Shown here: positions 15,278 to 20,744 of the stretch, piece after piece
Layout: each line of letters starts with the position of its first letter
Numbering within the stretch: the stretch's first letter is position 1
Assembly (NCBI GenBank): GCA_045531585.1
Contig: JAZSEH010000003.1
Location: 1-20,744, forward strand
Length of the DNA stretch: 20,744 bases
Source of the DNA: SIG587 sp045531585
Lineage (GTDB): Bacteria > Bacillota > Clostridia > Oscillospirales > Acutalibacteraceae
Reading direction: 5' to 3'
The notes under the pieces: generated by a model
The model's input: the letters and a program-made list of their open reading frames with translations, nothing else
The model's database searches: none
Told to the model about the DNA's origin: nothing
Made by a program: the position numbers and the translations under genes

Positions 15278-15775
15278 ATGAAAAATAAAAGGTTACAAAG
15301 AATAATTGGCATAATTCTTACTATTTTAGTAATGATTTTTATCTTTACTATGTCTGCACAGGATTCTAAAACTTCCTCAAATACCAGTGGTAGCGTTATT
15401 GTATTTATTGCAAAAATTCTTACTGCTGATTTCGAGTTGTTAAGTCCTGAGTCGCAGGCGCAGATAATATCCTCATATCAGTTTGTTGTTCGTAAAATCG
15501 CCCATTTCAGCATTTATCTGGTATTGGGACTTTGTGTCAGCGTATTTACCTTTACCTTTGAAAGAATTAAAAGGTTTTGGCAGTATTTTTTGTCGGCAGG
15601 AATTGCTCTTTTATATGCTATAAGCGATGAAATACACCAGCTTTACGTACCGGGCAGGGTAGGGGCCGTAACCGACGTGCTTATTGATTTTTCGGGTACC
15701 ATTACAGGATTATTGTTGTTATTTCTTATTTTATTAATTATTAAAGTTAGTAAAAATAAAAAACGGTTGTCTTAG
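15278..15775 (+). CDS. VanZ-like membrane protein
   Basis: 165 aa. VanZ-family signatures: TMSAQDS (24-30), VVRKIAHFSIYLVLG (70-84) and SDEIHQLYVPGRVGAVTDVLIDFSG (split here as SDEIHQLYVPGR 116-127 and VTDVLIDFSG 131-140). Membrane segments about 7-26, 76-95, 103-118 and 139-156. The family's biochemical role is unsettled; VanZ of vancomycin-resistance elements gives low-level teicoplanin resistance, but most members are housekeeping envelope proteins and nothing here suggests a resistance cluster. No separate promoter is clear; it may be expressed by readthrough of the terminator immediately upstream. The TAG stop lies inside the following terminator stem. Confidence 0.88.
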   Translation: MKNKRLQRIIGIILTILVMIFIFTMSAQDSKTSSNTSGSVIVFIAKILTADFELLSPESQAQIISSYQFVVRKIAHFSIYLVLGLCVSVFTFTFERIKRFWQYFLSAGIALLYAISDEIHQLYVPGRVGAVTDVLIDFSGTITGLLLLFLILLIIKVSKNKKRLS

Positions 15776-15793
15776 AAAAGACAACCGTTTTTT
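15758..15793. terminator. bidirectional terminator between VanZ-like gene and microprotein
   Basis: CGGTTGTCTT (15764-15773), loop AGAA, AAGACAACCG (15778-15787), extended by six A on the left and six T on the right. It can serve the VanZ-like gene (plus) and the small gene ending at 15803 (minus). Confidence 0.92.
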
Positions 15794-15802
15794 ACGCTTT
15801 AA

Positions 15803-15928
15803 TTAGCAGCAGCCGCAGCCGTTGTTGCTAACGTCAGCACAGCCGCAGCCGTTATTACCGCCACAGCAGAAGAGGATGAGTATAAGGATGATGATCCAGG
15901 TGCAGTTGCTACCGAAACCGTTACACAT
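15803..15928 (-). CDS. 41-residue cysteine-rich membrane-type microprotein
   Basis: Minus-strand ORF of 41 codons from ATG 15928 to TAA 15805-15803. The ribosome site is excellent: AAAGGAGG with GGAGG at 15937-15941, 8 bases from the start. Layout: short polar start MCNGFGSNC, a hydrophobic helix WIIILILILF (11-20), then a Cys/Gly/Asn-rich tail containing CCGGNNGCGC and ending NNGCGCC. Nine cysteines (2, 9, 21, 22, 28, 30, 38, 40, 41) in 41 residues. A bidirectional terminator follows the stop. It resembles very small Cys-rich proteins of clostridia sometimes annotated 'chorion class high-cysteine protein' (from memory, unverified). Possible roles are a spore- or membrane-associated structural protein or metal binder; no function can be assigned. 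It is shorter than common ORF cut-offs and easily missed. Confidence 0.75.
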   Translation of the reverse strand: MCNGFGSNCTWIIILILILFCCGGNNGCGCADVSNNGCGCC

Positions 15929-15955
15929 AAGGCTAACCTCCTTTTTCCTTTTTCA

Positions 15956-15989
15956 TCACATACTATGTGAAAGCCTATTAAGGTGTTAC
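15956..15989 (-). promoter_or_regulatory. palindrome and possible sporulation-type promoter for the microprotein
   Basis: TCACATACTATGTGA (15956-15970) is a perfect palindrome with a single central base. On the minus strand it contains CATAGTATG; an AC dinucleotide (15986-15985) lies 17 bases before CATA, close to the sigma-K pattern AC-n16/17-CATAnnnTA with one mismatch. The implied start near 15952 would give a short leader holding the ribosome site. No sigma-A promoter is seen for this gene. Tentative. Confidence 0.3.
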
Positions 15990-16095
15990 ATTTTTCAAAT
16001 CATAAAAAATAAAGAAAAAGTTAGCAAATAAAAGAAAAAGGCAGGATTTGCTATGCTAATTTTAAAATTCAAGCAAAAACAAAGCAAAACACAAG

Positions 16096-16112
16096 TTTGA
16101 CTTTCCCTGACT
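16096..16112 (-). promoter_or_regulatory. CtsR box overlapping the -35
   Basis: TTTGACTTTCCCTGACT; its complement AGTCAGGGAAAGTCAAA matches the CtsR heptad-repeat consensus RGTCAAANANRGTCAAA except two bases in the first heptad. It covers the -35 of the ctsR promoter. Confidence 0.78.
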
Positions 16113-16125
16113 TTCTGTTTATAAT
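16097..16125 (+). promoter_or_regulatory. sigma-A promoter of the ctsR-mcsA-mcsB-clpC operon
   Basis: TTGACT (16097-16102), 17-base spacer, TATAAT (16120-16125): near-perfect sigma-A elements. Transcription should start near 16132, about 28 bases before the ctsR start codon. The promoter is enclosed by two CtsR boxes. Confidence 0.9.
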
Positions 16126-16128
16126 AAA

Positions 16129-16145
16129 GGTCAGTAAAAGTCAAA
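16129..16145 (+). promoter_or_regulatory. CtsR box at the transcription start
   Basis: GGTCAGTAAAAGTCAAA matches RGTCAAANANRGTCAAA except two bases in the first heptad, the same two positions that deviate in the upstream box. It spans the predicted +1 and ends just before the ribosome site AAAGGA. Confidence 0.85.
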
Positions 16146-16159
16146 AAGGATGAAAAGCT

Positions 16160-16612
16160 ATGAGAATGAGTGATCTTATAACCGAAAAAATTATACAGAT
16201 GTTAAATGATTCTCAGGAAAATATTGCCGAGATACAGCGTAATGAGCTTGCCGCACTTTTTGGGTGTGCTCCAAGTCAGATAAACTACGTTTTATCCTCG
16301 CGTTTTACTCCTGAACACGGATATTTAATAGAAAGCCGAAGGGGAGGCGGTGGATATATCCGCATAACCCGAGTAACTTTAAGTCATTCTTCAGCCCTTA
16401 TGCACATTATAAATTCTATAGGTGACCGAATTGATTCAATGGCGGCAAGAATAGTTATAGAAAACTGCTTGCAAACCGCACTTATAAGTGAAGAGGCAGC
16501 TAATATGATAGCCGCCGCCATTTCGGGAACGGTTATGCAGCAGGTTCCCGTTGAATACCGTGAATATTTACGTGCGGCAATTTTAAAACAGTTGTTGCTT
16601 ACCCAGATATGA
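16160..16612 (+). CDS. ctsR: class III heat-shock repressor CtsR
   Basis: 150 aa, standard length. Dimeric winged-helix repressor of the clp genes, inactivated by heat and protein stress. The DNA-binding domain (about 1-72) has the helix-turn-helix NELAALFGCAPSQINYVLSS (28-47) and the glycine-rich wing RRGGGGYIRI (60-69), known in other CtsR proteins as the intrinsic heat sensor. The C-terminal dimerisation domain (about 78-150) includes AANMIAAAIS. AAAGGA (16145-16150), 9 bases before ATG 16160, supports this start over Met3. First gene of its operon and, from the two CtsR boxes at its promoter, self-repressed. mcsA follows after 16 bases. Confidence 0.97.
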   Translation: MRMSDLITEKIIQMLNDSQENIAEIQRNELAALFGCAPSQINYVLSSRFTPEHGYLIESRRGGGGYIRITRVTLSHSSALMHIINSIGDRIDSMAARIVIENCLQTALISEEAANMIAAAISGTVMQQVPVEYREYLRAAILKQLLLTQI

Positions 16613-16628
16613 AAGGAGAAAAAATATT

Positions 16629-17117
16629 ATGATGTGTGAAAACTGCGGAAAAAATCCCGCTACTACCCATATCCATACCGTTATAAACGGTGAGGTTTTC
16701 GAAAAAAATCTTTGCGGCTACTGTGCCGCTGCAGGTGGCTATTCTGCCAAGAACAGCCTTGCAGATATGCTGGTTTCAATGTTTGGAGATACTCTTACAC
16801 AGTCAAAGCTTTCAGATACTACACGTTGTAAGGTGTGCGGATGCACCTTTTCCGATATAGCCGAAACGGGTAAGGCAGGCTGTGCAAACTGCTATAATAC
16901 CTTTTACGACGAGCTTTTGCCCTATCTTAAAAGGGTACATGGAAGCACAAAGCATACAGGGAACCATCCCAACCGCGCACCACTTGTGATTAAACAGGAG
17001 GATAAAATAGGGGAGCTTCGTGCAAAGCTTGCCGGGCTTGTTAAGGCCGAAAAATTTGAAGAGGCCGCAAAGGTACGTGACGAAATAAAGGAATTGGAGG
17101 GAAAGGATAATGAGTAG
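16629..17117 (+). CDS. mcsA: McsA, activator of the arginine kinase McsB
   Basis: 162 aa. Zinc-binding adaptor that activates McsB and affects CtsR stability. Four Cys pairs are intact: Cys3/Cys6, Cys29/Cys32, Cys67/Cys70 and Cys85/Cys88, forming two treble-clef-like zinc modules. The C-terminus (about 127-157) is a UVR motif, EEAAKVRDEIKELE, of the kind found in UvrB/UvrC and in ClpC's middle domain. AAAGGAG at 16612-16618 overlaps the ctsR stop and sets the start, though a second ATG follows immediately (16632). The last 8 bases overlap mcsB. Confidence 0.95.
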   Translation: MMCENCGKNPATTHIHTVINGEVFEKNLCGYCAAAGGYSAKNSLADMLVSMFGDTLTQSKLSDTTRCKVCGCTFSDIAETGKAGCANCYNTFYDELLPYLKRVHGSTKHTGNHPNRAPLVIKQEDKIGELRAKLAGLVKAEKFEEAAKVRDEIKELEGKDNE

Positions 17118-18120
17118 CTGGTATATGTCCTCAAAAAATGAAAATGACGTTGTTATAAGCACCCGCATCCGCCTTGCAAGAAATTTAAGTGGAATACCTT
17201 TTCCTGCCCGAATGACTGTAGAGCAAAGACGGGAGCTTAATCTTAAGGTTAAGCAGGCAACCGAAAGGTTTAATACACCACTGACCTCTCAACTAAAATA
17301 TATTGAAATGAGTACGGTTCCCGAGCACGAAATTAAGGCTATGGTGGAAAGGCATATAATAAGTCCTGAATTTGCCGCTAATGCTCAGGAAAAGGCTATA
17401 CTGATTAATTCCGATGAAACGGTATGTGTTATGATAGGTGAGGAGGATCACCTGCGTATACAGGTAATAATGGGCGGTCTTGAGCTTGAAAAGGCATACA
17501 ATACCGCTTGTGAGCTTGAAAGACTTTTAGACGTTGATTTAAGCTTTGCCTTTGATGAACGTCTTGGTTATATCACCTCTTGTCCCACAAACCTTGGCAC
17601 AGGTCTTAGAGCAAGCGTAATGCTGCATCTTCCAATTCTTGAAAGCACGAAGGAGGTAGCAACCTTAACCGATCATATCCGAAAAATAGGCTTTACCGTA
17701 AGAGGAATTTTTGGTGAGGGTAGTAAGGCAAAGGCCTCGATGTATCAGATATCAAACCAGATAACCTTGGGTATTGATGAAAAAACCGCCCTGGATAACT
17801 TAAAGGTAATTGCAATGCAGATAGTTGAAAAAGAAAGGGAAAGAAGAAGCACCTTTGATAAAACCCGCCTTGAGGATATTGTATGGCGCGCTTATGCTAC
17901 CCTTAAATATCAGCGCATATTATCAAGTGAGGAAATGTTAAATCTTGTTTCAAGGATTAAACTTGGACAAAGTATGGGCATACTTGATATTGACGCTAAT
18001 CTTCCTCTGCGCATATTAACCGATGGTCAGCCCTTTATGCTAATGCGCCGTTTTGGTACAATGTCCCCTGATGAAAGGGACGTTAAGCGTGCCGATATTA
18101 TCAGGGAGATGCTTAATTAA
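17110..18120 (+). CDS. mcsB: protein arginine kinase McsB
   Basis: 336 aa. Phosphagen-kinase fold enzyme that phosphorylates arginines on proteins, marking them for ClpCP degradation and inactivating CtsR. STRIRLARNL (17-26) is the nucleotide-binding signature; GEEDH (110-114) supplies the catalytic acid; CPTNLGTGLRAS (158-169) holds the conserved Cys158; RGIFGEGSKA (198-207) and QISNQITLG (213-221) complete the active site. The C-terminal RDVKRA (323-328) matches the RDxxRA phosphoarginine-binding motif of McsB, so allosteric control is probably kept. GGAGGG (17096-17101) lies 8 bases before ATG, inside the end of mcsA, and the 8-base overlap indicates coupled expression. Confidence 0.97.
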   Translation: MSSWYMSSKNENDVVISTRIRLARNLSGIPFPARMTVEQRRELNLKVKQATERFNTPLTSQLKYIEMSTVPEHEIKAMVERHIISPEFAANAQEKAILINSDETVCVMIGEEDHLRIQVIMGGLELEKAYNTACELERLLDVDLSFAFDERLGYITSCPTNLGTGLRASVMLHLPILESTKEVATLTDHIRKIGFTVRGIFGEGSKAKASMYQISNQITLGIDEKTALDNLKVIAMQIVEKERERRSTFDKTRLEDIVWRAYATLKYQRILSSEEMLNLVSRIKLGQSMGILDIDANLPLRILTDGQPFMLMRRFGTMSPDERDVKRADIIREMLN

Positions 18121-18153
18121 CATTTAAAATGATTCACTAAGGAAGTGATTTAG

Positions 18154-20610
18154 TTGAAATTTAACTTTAAAAATTTTACTCAAAAGGCTAATGATGCACT
18201 TAATCTTGCAATAGCAAGTGCAGAGAATATGGGGCACACTTATATTGGCAGTGAGCATTTACTGCTGGGCCTTTTAAAGGAGGGCAGCGGCGTTGCAGGC
18301 ACCATTCTTGCCAGACACGGTGCCGATGCAAATGAGCTTGAGGAGCTTATGCGTGATAAAATAGGCAGTGGAAATAAAACTCAGCTTGCTCCCGAATACT
18401 TCACCCCCAGATCTAAACGTATAATGGAATTTGCCCTTACTTCCTGCAAGGGTATGGGAAAACAGCTGGTGGGCACAGAGCATCTGCTTATAGGTCTGCT
18501 TAGCGAAGGTGATAATTATGCCGTGCGCTTTTTAGGCGAAATGGGTGTTGATGCCGCCTCCCTTACGCAGGATGCCTTAAAGGCCGCAGGTATGGGAGAT
18601 ATCGGTAAGCATCAAGGAAAGGTAGCAAATGATACAAGAACTGCAGGTGACGGAAAAACTCCCACCCTTGATAAATTTGGATTTGACCTTACCGCCCGCG
18701 CTAAAGAGGGTAAGCTTGACCCCGTAATAGGCAGAAATGAAGAGGTTCAGCGGGTTATTCAAATACTTTGTCGCAGAACAAAGAATAATCCCTGCCTTAT
18801 TGGTGAGCCCGGTGTTGGTAAAACCGCCATTGCCGAGGGACTTGCACAAAAAATAGCAGCAGGTGAGGCCCCCGATATTCTTCTTGATAAGCGTATAATT
18901 TCTCTTGACCTTACAGGTATGGTGGCAGGCACAAAATACCGCGGTGATTTTGAGGAACGTATTAAGGCCGTTATTGATGAGGTAACGAATGCAGATGATA
19001 TAATACTGTTTATTGATGAGGTTCATACCATTGTGGGGGCAGGCTCTGCAGAGGGCTCTACCGATGCGGCAAATATTTTAAAACCGTCCCTTGCCCGAGG
19101 CGACCTGCAGGTAATAGGTGCAACAACCCTTGCAGAATACAGAAAAAATATTGAAAAGGATGCGGCTCTTGAACGTCGTTTCCAGCCTGTAACCGTTAAC
19201 GAGCCCTCTGAAGAGGATGCTCGGCTTATTCTGAAGGGACTAAGAGACAAGTATGAGGCACACCATAAGGTTCGTATTACCGATGATGCCTTAGAGGCTG
19301 CCGTAAAGCTTTCGGCGCGATATATAAATGATAGATTTTTACCCGATAAGGCCATTGACCTTATTGATGAAGCAGGTTCTCGTGTGCGCCTTAATAATCT
19401 TGTCCCTCCCGATGATATAAAAAAGCTTGATGAAGAAATAGCAAATATAGAGGAAGAAAAGAATGCCGCCGTAAATGAACAGGATTTCGAAAAAGCGGCA
19501 AAGCTTCGTGATACGGAAAGCGAGCTTAAGGCAAAGCGCGAGGGTATAAAGGAAAAATGGCAGAATGAAAACAGCCACGCAAACGGCGAAGTAACGGCAG
19601 AAAATATTGCCCAGATAGTTTCAGGCTGGACGGGAGTTCCCGTGGCTCAGCTTACCAAGGAGGAAAGCGAGCGGCTGTTGAATCTTGAAGGCATTCTGCA
19701 TGATAGATTGGTTGGTCAGGATGAGGCGGTAACCGCAGTTTCCAAGGCTATAAGACGTAGTCGAGTTGGTCTTAAGGACCCCAAGCGTCCCATAGGCTCC
19801 TTTATATTCTTAGGCCCCACAGGCGTTGGTAAAACCGAGCTTTGCAAGGCCTTGGCAGAGGCTATGTTCGGTAGTGAAAATGCAATGCTCAGATTCGATA
19901 TGTCAGAGTATATGGAAAAGCACACTGTTTCCCGTCTTGTTGGCTCGCCTCCCGGTTATGTGGGCTTTGAAGAGGGAGGTCAGCTTACCGAAAAGGCAAG
20001 GAGAAATCCATACAGCGTTATCCTTTTTGATGAGATAGAAAAGGCTCACCCCGATGTATTCAACATTCTTCTCCAGATTCTTGAGGATGGTATTTTAACC
20101 GATTCTCAGGGCCGCAGGGTGGATTTTAAAAACGCCGTTATAATTATGACCTCCAATATCGGCGCACGCCTTATAACCGAAAAAAAGACCTCCTTTGGCT
20201 TTGCTACCGAAAGCGAAAGCGGTAGCAGCGACAGTCAAATAAAGGAAAGCGTGTTGGAGGAACTAAAAAAAGCCTTCCGTCCCGAATTCTTAAACCGAAT
20301 AGATGATATTATAGTCTTTAAAAAGCTTACTCAGGATGATATTCTAAGAATTGCAGAGAAAATGCTGGAAGTTCTTAAAAAACGTCTTAGCGGTATTCAG
20401 GTTGATATAGAATTTGATAACAGCGTTGCAAAGGCAGTGGCCCAAAAGGGCTTTGATCCCGTTTACGGTGCAAGACCCTTGCGCCGTGCAATTCAAAGCG
20501 ATATTGAGGATAAGCTAAGTGAGGCTATTCTTGACGGTACGATTTCCAAAGAGGATAAAATTATTTGCACATATAGTGATGAAGGCTATAGCTTTTCTAA
20601 AAGGGATTAA
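18154..20610 (+). CDS. clpC: ClpC, AAA+ unfoldase of the Clp protease
   Basis: 818 aa, normal length. Hexameric ATPase that recognises phosphoarginine-marked or adaptor-delivered proteins and feeds them to ClpP. Double Clp-N repeats span about 1-145. First AAA+ module: Walker A GEPGVGKT (217-224), Walker B LFIDE (285-289). Middle domain with UVR-like QDFEKAAKLRDTESELKAKR is ClpC-type rather than ClpB-length. Second AAA+ module: Walker A GPTGVGKT (554-561), Walker B LFDE (624-627), arginine-finger region AFRPEFLNRIDD. The ClpP-docking tripeptide appears as FGF (681-683) rather than the usual (V/L/I)GF. The start is TTG at 18154, 8 bases after GGAAG; no earlier or nearby ATG is in frame and the family start MKFNFKNFT is exact. 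Last gene of the operon, 33 bases after mcsB. Confidence 0.97.
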   Translation: MKFNFKNFTQKANDALNLAIASAENMGHTYIGSEHLLLGLLKEGSGVAGTILARHGADANELEELMRDKIGSGNKTQLAPEYFTPRSKRIMEFALTSCKGMGKQLVGTEHLLIGLLSEGDNYAVRFLGEMGVDAASLTQDALKAAGMGDIGKHQGKVANDTRTAGDGKTPTLDKFGFDLTARAKEGKLDPVIGRNEEVQRVIQILCRRTKNNPCLIGEPGVGKTAIAEGLAQKIAAGEAPDILLDKRIISLDLTGMVAGTKYRGDFEERIKAVIDEVTNADDIILFIDEVHTIVGAGSAEGSTDAANILKPSLARGDLQVIGATTLAEYRKNIEKDAALERRFQPVTVNEPSEEDARLILKGLRDKYEAHHKVRITDDALEAAVKLSARYINDRFLPDKAIDLIDEAGSRVRLNNLVPPDDIKKLDEEIANIEEEKNAAVNEQDFEKAAKLRDTESELKAKREGIKEKWQNENSHANGEVTAENIAQIVSGWTGVPVAQLTKEESERLLNLEGILHDRLVGQDEAVTAVSKAIRRSRVGLKDPKRPIGSFIFLGPTGVGKTELCKALAEAMFGSENAMLRFDMSEYMEKHTVSRLVGSPPGYVGFEEGGQLTEKARRNPYSVILFDEIEKAHPDVFNILLQILEDGILTDSQGRRVDFKNAVIIMTSNIGARLITEKKTSFGFATESESGSSDSQIKESVLEELKKAFRPEFLNRIDDIIVFKKLTQDDILRIAEKMLEVLKKRLSGIQVDIEFDNSVAKAVAQKGFDPVYGARPLRRAIQSDIEDKLSEAILDGTISKEDKIICTYSDEGYSFSKRD

Positions 20611-20618
20611 AAACCAAG

Positions 20619-20744
20619 CACCCGATTGAGGCACACTCCGTAAGGAAGTGTGCCTCAATGATATCCGTCCCTATCCAGAACGGGTGATATATCTTCGATA
20701 TGATATCGCACTTTGTGCGATGATGTATGCCTTACGGCATATTA
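20619..20744. repeat. multi-hairpin repeat element running off the window
   Basis: Starts with an outer stem CACCCG (20619-20624)/CGGGTG (20681-20686) enclosing the 13-bp hairpin, followed by three mini-hairpins in tandem: ATATC-TTC-GATAT (20689-20701), ATCGCAC-TTT-GTGCGAT (20705-20721) and TATGCC-TTAC-GGCATA (20726-20741). They are about 18-20 bases apart and joined by TGAT/GATG-type linkers. No coding potential is seen. Looks like a non-autonomous intergenic repeat or structured RNA; the right end is cut off. Confidence 0.6.
20625..20659 (+). terminator. 13-bp hairpin after clpC, possible operon terminator
   Basis: ATTGAGGCACACT (20625-20637) and AGTGTGCCTCAAT (20647-20659) pair perfectly around a 9-base loop, 15 bases after the clpC stop. 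There is no T run, so it may stabilise the 3' end or be part of the repeat element that follows rather than a classical terminator. Confidence 0.5.

Noticed and set aside
15278..15775. VanZ-like gene as a glycopeptide-resistance determinant
   Set aside because: No vanHAX, vanS or vanR genes are nearby; VanZ-fold proteins are common in clostridial chromosomes.
18577..19026. 149-codon minus-strand open frame opposite clpC
   Set aside because: Opposes the first AAA+ module of ClpC; Cys/Ile-rich product without domain features.

Overview
The window reads as a chromosomal segment of a Gram-positive Clostridia bacterium, most likely an uncultured gut Oscillospirales/Ruminococcaceae-type organism. 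The evidence is the Firmicutes-specific order ctsR-mcsA-mcsB-clpC, the strong AGGAGG-type ribosome binding sites, the TTG and GTG starts, the sigma-A promoters and the family assortment (VanZ-like, large serine recombinase, PucR-like regulator with FtsEX). No rRNA, tRNA, CRISPR array or complete insertion sequence was seen. No gene-free stretch exceeds 300 bases.

Layout. (1) 87-1832: a large serine recombinase at the left edge, probably the end of an integrated element whose remainder lies outside the window, followed by a terminator and a 14-bp inverted repeat. (2) 2035-3132: a cytoplasmic Asp-box (BNR) sialidase-like protein with its own sigma-A promoter. It converges on a minus-strand operon, nagA then a ROK-type sugar kinase (5688 down to 3180), across a shared bidirectional terminator. 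(3) 5848-6633 (minus): an AraC-type regulator divergent from a carbohydrate cluster on the plus strand. That cluster is TIM-barrel isomerase/epimerase, Gfo/Idh/MocA oxidoreductase, terminator, second Gfo/Idh/MocA oxidoreductase, second TIM-barrel protein (6740-10914). Two copies of TATTTGTC spaced 21 bp apart sit between the divergent genes and look like the regulator's operator. (4) 11112-15236: an operon of PucR/CdaR-like regulator, ftsE, ftsX and a PcsB/EnvC-like M23 murein hydrolase with signal peptide and coiled coil, then a VanZ-like membrane protein behind a terminator. (5) 15803-15928 (minus): a 41-residue cysteine-rich membrane-type microprotein. (6) 16160-20610: the class III heat-shock operon ctsR-mcsA-mcsB-clpC, with a textbook sigma-A promoter flanked by two CtsR boxes in opposite orientations. 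(7) 20619-20744: a string of small hairpins joined by TGAT-type linkers that runs off the right end.

How the genes may work together. Regions 2 and 3 look like one amino-sugar/glycoside catabolic locus. The BNR protein, or the oxidoreductase/TIM-barrel pairs, would release or rearrange sugars; the ROK kinase would phosphorylate and NagA deacetylate them; the AraC protein would sense an inducer. The substrate cannot be read from sequence. Region 4 couples a signal-responsive regulator to the division-linked FtsEX-hydrolase machine. Region 6 is the arginine-phosphorylation protein quality-control system: McsB marks proteins with phosphoarginine, ClpC unfolds them for ClpP, and CtsR represses the operon.
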